DNA from: Microbulbifer variabilis
Lineage (GTDB): Bacteria > Pseudomonadota > Gammaproteobacteria > Pseudomonadales > Cellvibrionaceae
Reading direction: 5' to 3'
Length of the DNA: 64,000 nt
NCBI RefSeq assembly: GCF_020524905.1
Contig: NZ_JAIVKI010000013.1
Span: forward strand, 1 to 64,000
Part shown: positions 28,073-36,814 of the stretch, piece by piece
How positions within the stretch are numbered: the stretch's first letter is position 1
Layout of the letters: every line of letters starts with the position of its first letter
Notes under the pieces: generated by a model
What the model was told of the DNA's origin: nothing
Seen by the model: only the letters and a program-made list of their open reading frames with translations
Databases searched by the model: none
Position numbers and translations under genes: made by a program

Positions 28073-29224
28073 GTGATCAACAACCTGAACAAACGCGTAT
28101 TAATACTTGGCGGCTACGGCAACTTTGGCGCGCGCATCGCGCATATGCTGCGTTCCGAGCCAGATATTCAGCTGATTATTGCCGGCCGTAACAAGGCACA
28201 GGCGGACCAGTGCGCCGAACAGCTCGGCGGGCTTGCCGAAGGGTTGCGCCTGGAAAAAGATGCCATCAACCTGTCCGCACAACTAAAAGCCCTTCATCTG
28301 GATCTTTTGATTCACTGCGCTGGGCCTTTCCAAAAAGAGAGTGATTACCGGGTCGCCAAAGCCTGTATCGAGTCCCGCACACCTTACATCGATATCTCCG
28401 ATGGCCGCCGCTTCGTGTGCGACTTCCATCGCCTTTCGCCCGCGGCAGAAGCTGCGGGAATTGCCATGGTATCTGGCGCCAGCAGCCTGCCCGGCCTGAG
28501 TTCCGCCGCACTCGCTGAAATCCAGCGGGAGTTACCGGTTATTCATTCTATCGACATTGCGATAGCGCCAGCACACCGTATAGACCGCGGCCTGGCAACC
28601 GTTCGCGCCGGTTTTGAATCCCTCGGCCACAGTTTCCCACAGCTGCAACGCGGCCACTGGCGTGAATCTCACGCGGGAAAAAATCTACGCCCGATCAAGC
28701 TCGCCCACCCAGTGGGTAAGCGCTGGCTGTGTGACTTTGATGTGCCCGACCTGGAGCTCTGCCCGAAGCATTTTCCCGAGATACACAGCGCCCGTTTTGC
28801 TACTGGATTGGAACCACTCACCCTGCAAATAGGCCTGTCCGCCTGTGCGCAGCTAGCTCGCCTACAACTACCAGCAACTACCGCACGCATCGCCCAGCTG
28901 GGACTTAAGATCAGCGACCGCTGGCCGGGGGGAACTCCACATGGTGGAATGATCGTCCGTGCCATGGGTGAAAATACCCATGGTGAAACGGCTACACGCT
29001 GCTGGCAGGTACTCGGCCTGAATGGTGATGGCCCCTGGATTCCAGCAGCGCCCGCCGCAGCTCTAGCACGAAAGTTTCTGCGTGGTGAAATGGTAGAAGC
29101 CGGAGCAAGGGCCTGCTGGAAGCTCCTAAGCCTGGATGAGATTCTGCTTGAGCTAAATGATCACTCTGTTGTTACCTCAATAGAAAGCCACTCCCGCGAG
29201 CGCATGCCGGCACTTACCCACTAG
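28073..29224 (+). CDS. Saccharopine-dehydrogenase-like NAD(P)-binding protein
   Basis: A 383-residue protein with the N-terminal Rossmann motif LILGGYGNFGARIA and the following IIAGRN, CAGPF and SGASSLPGLSSAAL segments of the saccharopine-dehydrogenase/trans-acting enoyl reductase family. The C-terminal part is variable. It starts at GTG 28073 after AGGGGAGAGGAG. True saccharopine dehydrogenase activity is unlikely without lysine-pathway neighbours. Its place between two acyltransferase paralogues hints at lipid metabolism, since relatives act on lipids in mycobacteria. Confidence 0.75.
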   Translation: MINNLNKRVLILGGYGNFGARIAHMLRSEPDIQLIIAGRNKAQADQCAEQLGGLAEGLRLEKDAINLSAQLKALHLDLLIHCAGPFQKESDYRVAKACIESRTPYIDISDGRRFVCDFHRLSPAAEAAGIAMVSGASSLPGLSSAALAEIQRELPVIHSIDIAIAPAHRIDRGLATVRAGFESLGHSFPQLQRGHWRESHAGKNLRPIKLAHPVGKRWLCDFDVPDLELCPKHFPEIHSARFATGLEPLTLQIGLSACAQLARLQLPATTARIAQLGLKISDRWPGGTPHGGMIVRAMGENTHGETATRCWQVLGLNGDGPWIPAAPAAALARKFLRGEMVEAGARACWKLLSLDEILLELNDHSVVTSIESHSRERMPALTH

Positions 29225-29238
29225 AAAATTTTTGGGAG

Positions 29239-29257
29239 GCCTCTGCCTCTCAGAGGC
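29239..29257. terminator. Small hairpin between convergent genes
   Basis: GCCTCTG and CAGAGGC flank a five-base loop between the convergent genes ending at 29224 and 29377. There is no T-run, so termination is uncertain. Confidence 0.3.
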
Positions 29258-29376
29258 TCTCCTGGCAAGCTCACGGGCTAAAGATGGAGACTTACAAAGT
29301 CATATACAGTTAATTTCACCAGCACTTCTCTGTAATTTACGACTTTGGTTTAACGTCAGCGTATCTTGATAGGCCC

Positions 29377-30660
29377 CTAATACCCTTTCATTAAAATACA
29401 GCGCCAGCGAGCACTAAGTTTTTGAATGGTATCCCGACAAAAGCAATTAGCGTTATAAACAAAATCACTATGAAGATGTCCACTATAGACCGCCAAGGAA
29501 AGGTAAATACCATAGGGACTGATTCGGGCGGGAAGATCTATCGAACGTATTTTAATTTTTTCATTAATTGCAATCCATTTAGAGGCTGCCGCACTATAAG
29601 CAGCCTGTAATCCTTCTTGACGCACTTCTGTTTGCAAGTAGTTAACTAAATAAGTACAGGGGGCTGGCAAGTTATTACCGATGATTCCATGGGGACCTAT
29701 TGAATCCGCCACATAAACTGTACGCACGGCATATTGAATTTCCCTGGACAAACGCCGTAATTTTTCCGTCCAGACTTCTTCACTTACCACAGCCATATTT
29801 GCCAAGCGAAACATTGGCCCAAAAACCTGCCTATACTCCCTTTTTATCCGCAATGATAAACTCACATTCATCCAAAAATCTTTTTGCAAGAGTTCGCACA
29901 AAGCCTGTTGAAATGCGGCACACAGATAAGCAAAGTGACTGACCCCAGCAATCCTAGCGCGCTCTTTTATATGTAAAAATTCTTTCGGTTCCAAGGTATA
30001 AGCCAAGTCTTCGCAGTAAAGAGAGACCATCTCTCCCGTAGAAGCCAGCTCAACAGCGTCTCTTTGCCGATTGAGTTTGTCCCGCCAGTACTGCAAGGCT
30101 TTTTGCCCACGCTGTGAGTCGATATAGTTATTTTCGAAATTTACATAGTCTGCAAAATCAATCATTTCGGGCTGTGGCCGGAAGCTTGCACCACGCTCGA
30201 GACCTAAATAAGCATCTAGAGCTAACTCTAAAAGCAGAGCCAAGCTAATGCCATCGGCAATAATATGATGACATTTTGCTAAGAGGATGTATTCAGCTTC
30301 TCCCGTACGAATCAGACTTAACCCCAAGAGTTGATCCGACTGCAATGCTATTGGCGCATTGCTGTATTGAGTTAAAAAACTCATGACATGGGCGCCACTC
30401 ATCTCACAGACATCAATGATATCCAATTCGACATCGACAAAAATGCGCCTAATGGGCTCCCTAGTATAACGGCAGCGAAAAATGGGATAAGTGTTAACGG
30501 TTCTATGAACCGCCTCCCTGAATAGGTCAACTTGGAGGGGCCCTTTAATAGTTATGGCGCGGGCAATCATATCCGCCAAGGCTTTGCGGAAATGTAAGTT
30601 GTAGATACTCCGCTCTGTGATTGACAGAGGCACATCTGCAGACTGCTCCCATCCCGACAT
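29377..30660 (-). CDS. Second condensation-fold acyltransferase, paralogue
   Basis: A 427-residue protein clearly paralogous to the product at 25083: both begin with a GW-xx-SA-VPLSITE type start and align through the catalytic HHIIADG at the same positions (131-137). A strong AGGAGAG site precedes the ATG. It is a separate transcript convergent with the saccharopine-dehydrogenase-like gene and looks more AT-rich than its paralogue. Two related acyltransferases near one sqd operon could serve two acyl positions; this is inference. Confidence 0.85.
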   Translation of the reverse strand: MSGWEQSADVPLSITERSIYNLHFRKALADMIARAITIKGPLQVDLFREAVHRTVNTYPIFRCRYTREPIRRIFVDVELDIIDVCEMSGAHVMSFLTQYSNAPIALQSDQLLGLSLIRTGEAEYILLAKCHHIIADGISLALLLELALDAYLGLERGASFRPQPEMIDFADYVNFENNYIDSQRGQKALQYWRDKLNRQRDAVELASTGEMVSLYCEDLAYTLEPKEFLHIKERARIAGVSHFAYLCAAFQQALCELLQKDFWMNVSLSLRIKREYRQVFGPMFRLANMAVVSEEVWTEKLRRLSREIQYAVRTVYVADSIGPHGIIGNNLPAPCTYLVNYLQTEVRQEGLQAAYSAAASKWIAINEKIKIRSIDLPARISPYGIYLSLAVYSGHLHSDFVYNANCFCRDTIQKLSARWRCILMKGY

Positions 30661-31022
30661 GCTTCTCTCCTGTGAACACTCAATGATCTTTCTGCCAAAC
30701 TTCTGCCTAGCAGCTCTAAAATTAGACCGAGACCATTCACGGCGAGCTGCGTTTAATATCTAAGACCATCTTGTCCTGGATAAGAATTTCGAAGTTACTC
30801 AGAAACTCCCTTAATGAGTATTGCATGCTCGAGGGGGTCAGAAATGAGTCACTCACAGTGCCGCTCGCCCTGCACTAACTACCCGATAGCATTATTTACA
30901 CGCCTAGATAGAAGTCGCTTGGCTTGATTCACACTTGGAGCGGCCTGTTTTGCGGCAGATCGAGGGCATATAGCAGCAAAGCCCCTCACGATGATCTAGG
31001 TTCATTATCGGAACTCCCTGTA
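30661..31022. other. Intergenic region before the glutamate-synthase-like gene
   Basis: About 360 bases between divergent genes. The glutamate-synthase-like frame extends back to a TTG at 30924, but that part has no conserved character. I see no RNA gene, repeat or clear promoter pair. Confidence 0.5.
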
Positions 31023-32720
31023 ATGAGATTGAACCCACCCACTATGATCATCTCCACGGCCTGGCGCGCCTACGCCAGTAGAAATGGAATCAAGCGCGCA
31101 ATCATTCCGGTAACCGCCCTGGTTCTGACTCCGATATTTCTAATACTCACCATTGCAGTTGATGCCTGGTGGGTAATCGCCCTGCTGCTGAGCCTGTCAT
31201 TGGTTCTCCTGGGTATCTACGACATGCTCCAACCCTACTGGAATGTGACACGTAATTTTCCTGTGGCCGGTCGCATCCGCTGGATATTCCTGAATCTACG
31301 CCCTTACTTCCGCGCCTATATGGTGGAGGGTGACGAGGAAGGCAAACCATTCAGCTATGAGGCGCGGCGGCTGGTTTACGCTCGCGCCGACGGCTTCTCG
31401 GACATGCATCCCTTTGGCACCCAGCTGGACGTGCAGAGCGATGAATATATGTGGCTCACACATTCCATTAATCCAGCCAAAGAAGCAGATGTGAAGTCCC
31501 GCATCGAGGTGGGTTCCGGTCGTTGTGCAAAGCCCTATTCGGCCACGCTATTAAATATTTCCGCCATGAGTTTCGGCGCCCTATCAGCCCCAGCCATTGA
31601 GGCTTTGAACAAGGGCGCCGCTATCGGCGGCTTCTATCACGATACCGGAGAGGGCGGCATCAGCCCCTATCACCGTAAACACGGTGGTGACCTGGTGTGG
31701 GAATTGGGCAGCGGCTACTTTGGTGCCCGTCACGATGATGGCAGCTTCGATCCCGATCTTTTTCGCGAAGCCTGTGATGATCAGGTAAAGATGACCGAAA
31801 TTAAACTGAGCCAAGGTGCTAAACCCGGCCATGGCGGCGTATTGCCCGGTGCAAAAGTCACCCAGGAAATCGCCTCCACTCGCAAAGTGCAACCAGGAGT
31901 GGACTGTGTCTCTCCACGAGCACACTCGATGTTTTCGACCCCCATTGAAATGCTCGAATTTGCCGACCAAATGCGCACCCTCTCTGGAGGCAAGCCGGTA
32001 GGCATCAAGCTGTGTGTGGGACAGGTTTTTGAAGTGCTGGCCATTATGAAAGCCATGCTCGAAACGGAAAAGTATCTCGACTTTATCGTGGTGGATGGCG
32101 CCGAGGGTGGCACGGGCGCCGCACCGCTGGAATTATCCAACCATGTGGGAATGCCGCTGTTAGCGGGGTTGATCGTAGTGCGCAATGCGTTGGTAGGAAC
32201 CGGCTTACGGGATAAAGTGCGGCTGGCCGCCAGCGGCAAAATCTACTCCGCCTCTGAACTGGCTGCCTGCCTGGCGATTGGTGCAGATTGGTGCAATGCC
32301 GCGCGGCCCTTTATGTTTTCCATCGGCTGTATCCAGTCGCGGCGCTGCCACACCGATACCTGCCCCACCGGCGTCACCACCCAGGACCCTAAGCGCCAGC
32401 GCGGTCTGGTGGTGGATGTGCAGAGCAAGCGCGCCGCGGCATTTCAGGCGAAAACCCTGGAGGCCCTGGGAGATATTATCGCCGCCGCCGGTTTAACCGA
32501 ACCGCGGGATCTACAGCCCTACCACCTATACCATCGCATCAATGGCACCGAGTCATACCCTATCGATCGAATCTGGCATTTCCTCGACGATAAAGCCTTG
32601 ATAGACGCACCGGATGAGACCCCTTACCGACACTGGTGGCAGGCCGCGAGGGCTAACACATTTAAGCCTGCGGTTAATCTGGCTCATCACGATGATCATT
32701 CCGCCTTGCGGCGCCTATAG
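31023..32720 (+). CDS. FMN-binding glutamate-synthase-family protein, membrane-anchored
   Basis: A 565-residue protein with two N-terminal membrane segments (about residues 27-70) followed by the FMN-binding central domain of glutamate synthase: NISAMSFGALSAPAIEALN, HDTGEGGISPYH, KPGHGGVLPG, GIKLCVG, DGAEGGTGAAP, and the cysteine cluster CIQSRRCHTDTCPTGV for an iron-sulfur centre. The amidotransferase domain is absent, so it is not a complete GltB and the substrate is unknown. Start 31023 is a judgement between several weak starts. Confidence 0.8.
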   Translation: MRLNPPTMIISTAWRAYASRNGIKRAIIPVTALVLTPIFLILTIAVDAWWVIALLLSLSLVLLGIYDMLQPYWNVTRNFPVAGRIRWIFLNLRPYFRAYMVEGDEEGKPFSYEARRLVYARADGFSDMHPFGTQLDVQSDEYMWLTHSINPAKEADVKSRIEVGSGRCAKPYSATLLNISAMSFGALSAPAIEALNKGAAIGGFYHDTGEGGISPYHRKHGGDLVWELGSGYFGARHDDGSFDPDLFREACDDQVKMTEIKLSQGAKPGHGGVLPGAKVTQEIASTRKVQPGVDCVSPRAHSMFSTPIEMLEFADQMRTLSGGKPVGIKLCVGQVFEVLAIMKAMLETEKYLDFIVVDGAEGGTGAAPLELSNHVGMPLLAGLIVVRNALVGTGLRDKVRLAASGKIYSASELAACLAIGADWCNAARPFMFSIGCIQSRRCHTDTCPTGVTTQDPKRQRGLVVDVQSKRAAAFQAKTLEALGDIIAAAGLTEPRDLQPYHLYHRINGTESYPIDRIWHFLDDKALIDAPDETPYRHWWQAARANTFKPAVNLAHHDDHSALRRL

Positions 32721-32747
32721 ACCCAGCCCCTTATTGTGGAGAGTTCC

Positions 32748-34460
32748 ATGGAGACCGTTTCGGAGATTGTTGTTGATGCCCTGGTAAAGGCCGGGGCAAA
32801 ACGCTGCTATGGCATCGTCGGTGATACCATCAACCACTTTACCTCTGTCGTACGCCAGTCCAAGCTGGAATGGGTGCATGTCCGCCACGAGGAGGTGGGC
32901 GCCCTCGCCGCCGGCGGCGAGTCCTATCTGAGTGGTGAGTTGAGTGTCTGTGCCGGCACTGCCGGCCCCGGCAGCCTGCATTTTCTCAACGGCATCTTTG
33001 AGAGCCACCGCAATGGTGCGCCGGTATTGCTGATTGCCTCCCGTATCGACCGCGCGGAGCAGGGGCTGGGATTTCCACAGGATGTCGATCAGATCAAGCT
33101 TTACGAGCAGTGCTCGGTATTCTGTGAAACCCTCTCCGACCCAGAACAGGCACGCCGTATCATCTGCCAAGCCGCCCAGGCCGCACTCAACCACCGAGGG
33201 GTAGCCGTGGTTCAGATTAGTGGCGATACATTCAAAACCAAGGTGAAAGACTCAATTCCTTGGGCGGTACATCGCCCCCAGTGGTTAGCGCGCCCCACAG
33301 ACGAGGAGCTGGATACGCTGGCGGAAAAACTCAATAAAGCGGAAAAGATTGCGATCTATGGCGGCATTGGCTGCCGCTTTGCTCACGATGCAGTGGTCAA
33401 ACTGGGTCAACACCTGGCCGCTCCAATCGTGCATACCACCCGCTCAAAGGAGTTTTTGGAGTACGACAACCCATGCAACGTGGGCATGAATGGCATTCTC
33501 GGCAACCCCGCCGGTTATCGCGCAATCCAGACCTGTGACCTGTTGTTATGCCTGGGCAACGATTTTGCCTACACCCAGTTTTATCCGGAAAAAGCCACCA
33601 TCATCCAAGTGGACATAGAAGCCTCTCACCTCGGCCGCCGCACCCCCATCCATATGGGCCTGGTAGGCGATATCGGTGCAACCATTGAGGCCCTTCTGCC
33701 GAGACTGAAGGCCCGCAACGACAAAAAGTTTCTCCAAGACCTGCTCAGCCGCTATCAAAAAGACCTAGAGCAATTAGAGGAACGCGGCCATGAGCCCGAC
33801 CCCAAACTGATCCATCCCCAGTATGTTGCCCGGACTCTGGACAAGCTGGCCAGCGACGAAGCCGTATTCACTGCCGATGGCGGTTCCCCCATGGTTTGGT
33901 TGTTGCGCCACCTGCGCGCCAATGGCAAACGCTCCTTTCTCACCAGCCTCTCCCACGGCACCATGGCCAATGCCTACCCTCAGGGCCTGGGCATGGCCAA
34001 AGCCGACCCCAACCGTCAAGTGATTGCTATGTGCGGCGATGGTGGGATGACCATGCTGATGGGGGATCTATTGACTCTGGTGCAGGAAAAAATACCTCTC
34101 AAGTTGCTGGTTTTTAACAATCACTCCCTCGGCTTTGTAGAAATGGAGCAGCGTATCGAAGGGCTGCTGGATAGCTATACCGATCTGCAAAATCCCGACT
34201 TCAGTCGCATGGCGGAAGTGATCGGTATCCACGGAGAGAAGGTCGAAAAAGCCGGGGATCTGGAGGATGCCATGAAGCGATGGTTGGCCGCGAAAGGGCC
34301 AGCCCTGCTGGATGTTGCCGTAAATCGCCTGGAACTGGTTATGCCCCCAGAGGTAACAGCCCAGCAGGTGACTTCGACAGCACTGTTTGGGCTCAAAGCC
34401 ATCCTCAGCGGACGAACGGATGAGGTGGTCGACCTTCTGAAAGACAACTTCCTGCGCTGA
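32748..34460 (+). CDS. poxB: Thiamine-diphosphate enzyme, pyruvate dehydrogenase (quinone) PoxB-type
   Basis: A 570-residue ThDP enzyme. The catalytic Glu is in RHEEVG (about residue 49), a central FAD-binding domain is present (EKIAIYGGIGC), and the ThDP/metal motif is MCGDGGMTMLMGDL...FNN. The end (ILSGRTDEVVDLLKDNFLR) matches the membrane-binding tail of E. coli PoxB and the length is the same. It would oxidise pyruvate to acetate at the membrane. ATG 32748 follows TGTGGAGAG. Confidence 0.82.
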   Translation: METVSEIVVDALVKAGAKRCYGIVGDTINHFTSVVRQSKLEWVHVRHEEVGALAAGGESYLSGELSVCAGTAGPGSLHFLNGIFESHRNGAPVLLIASRIDRAEQGLGFPQDVDQIKLYEQCSVFCETLSDPEQARRIICQAAQAALNHRGVAVVQISGDTFKTKVKDSIPWAVHRPQWLARPTDEELDTLAEKLNKAEKIAIYGGIGCRFAHDAVVKLGQHLAAPIVHTTRSKEFLEYDNPCNVGMNGILGNPAGYRAIQTCDLLLCLGNDFAYTQFYPEKATIIQVDIEASHLGRRTPIHMGLVGDIGATIEALLPRLKARNDKKFLQDLLSRYQKDLEQLEERGHEPDPKLIHPQYVARTLDKLASDEAVFTADGGSPMVWLLRHLRANGKRSFLTSLSHGTMANAYPQGLGMAKADPNRQVIAMCGDGGMTMLMGDLLTLVQEKIPLKLLVFNNHSLGFVEMEQRIEGLLDSYTDLQNPDFSRMAEVIGIHGEKVEKAGDLEDAMKRWLAAKGPALLDVAVNRLELVMPPEVTAQQVTSTALFGLKAILSGRTDEVVDLLKDNFLR

Positions 34461-34507
34461 CGCGAGCCACCCAGCTTGCCCCGAGACGCAACCCAGGCGG
34501 GAGGTCC

Positions 34508-36814
34508 ATGCACCAACTCGGAAAACAAGTACCCACCGGGATGCTGGCCCTGCTCGCCAGCGGAGAGATCGCCAGCAACAGCGCTTCGGGTCGCGCCGCC
34601 GCGCGCCTGCAAGAGGAGCTGGCCGAGCGCCGCATCGACCTGATCACCACGGTCTCCAGTGACGACGCCAGCGCCATGCTACGCGCCAACCCAGCGATAC
34701 AATGCTTGTTGCTGAACTGGGAGCTGCCGGGCAGCGGCCATTTGCCCGCACTGAATGTGCTGGAACAGCTGAGGGCGCGCAATTTGCAACTGCCGGTATT
34801 CTTACTGGCTGATCGCGAAACCGTCAGCAATATGCCACGCCGCGCCCTGGAGTTGGCGAATGACTTTATCTGGATACTGGAGGACACCCCCACCTTTATC
34901 GGCGGGCGCATTCAAGGCGCGATTGAGCGATACAGCCGCGCGGTACTGCCACCGATGTTTGCCGCCCTGACCCATTTTGCCCGCGTGCATGAATACTCTT
35001 GGCACACACCCGGCCATACCGGCGGCACCGCATTCCTAAAATCCCCCGCAGGCCGCGCCTTCTACGATTTCTTTGGTGAGAACATGCTGCGCTCGGACCT
35101 GTCCATTTCTGTGACAGAGCTGGGTTCCCTGCTTGATCACACCGGGCCAATCGCCGCCGGAGAGCGCTACGCGGCCAAGGTATTCGGTGCTGACCGTACT
35201 TACTATGTCACCAACGGCTCCTCCACCTCCAATCGCGTGATTGTGATGGCCTCTGTGACCCGCGGCCAACTGGCCCTGTGCGATCGCAACTGTCACAAGT
35301 CGGTGGAGCACGCCATCACCATGTCCGGCGCCATCCCCACTTACCTGGTGCCTCTGCGTAATCATTACGGTTTGATCGGACCGATTCCCCCGGATCAGTT
35401 GACGAAGGAGGCGGTGTCCCAAGCGATCCAGAACAATCCCCTGGCAGGCACCGCCGACAGCCAGCGCGCGGTGCATGCGGTTATTACCAACTCCACCTAT
35501 GACGGTCTCTGCTATAACGTGCGCCGGGTGGAGGAATTGCTGGGTGAGTCCGTCGACCGACTGCACTTTGATGAAGCTTGGTATGCCTATGCGCGCTTCA
35601 ACCCCATCTACCGGGATCGCTTCGCTATGTATGACAGCGATGATACCGAGCCCCATGATGGACCGACCAAATTCGCCACCCAATCCACCCACAAACTGCT
35701 GGCAGCTTTATCACAGGCTTCCATGATCCACATCCGCGACGGGCGCAGCCCCATCGAACACGGCCGCTTTAACGAAGCGTTTATGTTGCACGCCTCCACC
35801 TCGCCGCTCTACTCCATCATGGCTTCGAATGATGTCAGCACCGCGATGATGGACGGCCCCGGTGGCACGGCACTCACCGGTGAATCCATTGCCGAGGCGG
35901 TGGCTTTTCGCCAGGTGCTGGCACGGCTCAAACGGGAGTATGAAGACAAGGGGGAGTGGTTTTTTGACGGTTGGCAACCGGATCAGGTGACTGACCTATC
36001 GAGTGGCCAGAAATACGCCTTTCACAGCGCACCCATAGAGCTGCTCTGTAACGAAGCCAGCTGCTGGCTGCTGAACCCCGGCGACTCCTGGCACGGCTTT
36101 GGCGAGCTGGAGAAAGGCTACTGTATGCTCGACCCTATCAAAGTCTCAATCACCACCCCAGGCATGCAGCGCAATGGCCAACTCGCACAATGGGGTATTC
36201 CAGCGGGCATTATCAGCAAGTATCTGGATAACCTCGGCATCATTGTCGAGAAAACGACCGACTTCACCATCCTATTCCTGTTTTCCATAGGTATTACCAA
36301 GGGCAAATGGGGCACGCTGATCAATGCACTGCTCGCCTTCAAACGAGACTATGACGCCAACCACCCCCTCAGTCAGTGCCTGCCCAATCTACTGGCCAAA
36401 CACCCTGGCTATAGCGATATAGGTCTGCGGGACTTGGCGCAAAGAATGTTTACCCGTATGAAGGATCTGCGCAGCACGGCGAAAATGTCCGCCGGTTTTT
36501 CCGCCCTGCCCCAGGCCGATTGCAGCCCAGTGCAAGCCTATGAAGCCCTGGTGCGCGGCGAAGTAGAGTTACTCCCTCTCGGTCAACTGGCCGGACGCAG
36601 TGCAGCCACCGGAGTAATTCCCTACCCACCCGGCATTCCTCTGCTGATGCCGGGGGAAAACTTTGGCAGTGAGGGCAGCCCCGCCCTGGAGTACTTGCGG
36701 GTATTGGAATCCTTCGACCGGGAGTTTCCCGGTTTTGGCCACGATAACCACGGAGTGGAAGTACGCGAGGGGCACTACCATATCTACGCCCTGAGCCGGG
36801 GGGCCACGCCATAG
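34508..36814 (+). CDS. adiA: Arginine decarboxylase (AdiA-type, Orn/Lys/Arg class)
   Basis: A 768-residue fold-type I PLP enzyme of the biodegradative family. It has an N-terminal wing domain (about 1-130), the start of the core at YSWHTPGHTGG, GENMLRSDLSISV, the PLP Asp in HFDEAWYAY, the Schiff-base Lys396 in STHKLLAAL, and a full C-terminal domain. The ATG follows GGCGGGAGG. The gene downstream is an AdiC-like antiporter, which supports arginine to agmatine conversion for acid resistance over lysine or ornithine as substrate. Confidence 0.85.
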   Translation: MHQLGKQVPTGMLALLASGEIASNSASGRAAARLQEELAERRIDLITTVSSDDASAMLRANPAIQCLLLNWELPGSGHLPALNVLEQLRARNLQLPVFLLADRETVSNMPRRALELANDFIWILEDTPTFIGGRIQGAIERYSRAVLPPMFAALTHFARVHEYSWHTPGHTGGTAFLKSPAGRAFYDFFGENMLRSDLSISVTELGSLLDHTGPIAAGERYAAKVFGADRTYYVTNGSSTSNRVIVMASVTRGQLALCDRNCHKSVEHAITMSGAIPTYLVPLRNHYGLIGPIPPDQLTKEAVSQAIQNNPLAGTADSQRAVHAVITNSTYDGLCYNVRRVEELLGESVDRLHFDEAWYAYARFNPIYRDRFAMYDSDDTEPHDGPTKFATQSTHKLLAALSQASMIHIRDGRSPIEHGRFNEAFMLHASTSPLYSIMASNDVSTAMMDGPGGTALTGESIAEAVAFRQVLARLKREYEDKGEWFFDGWQPDQVTDLSSGQKYAFHSAPIELLCNEASCWLLNPGDSWHGFGELEKGYCMLDPIKVSITTPGMQRNGQLAQWGIPAGIISKYLDNLGIIVEKTTDFTILFLFSIGITKGKWGTLINALLAFKRDYDANHPLSQCLPNLLAKHPGYSDIGLRDLAQRMFTRMKDLRSTAKMSAGFSALPQADCSPVQAYEALVRGEVELLPLGQLAGRSAATGVIPYPPGIPLLMPGENFGSEGSPALEYLRVLESFDREFPGFGHDNHGVEVREGHYHIYALSRGATP

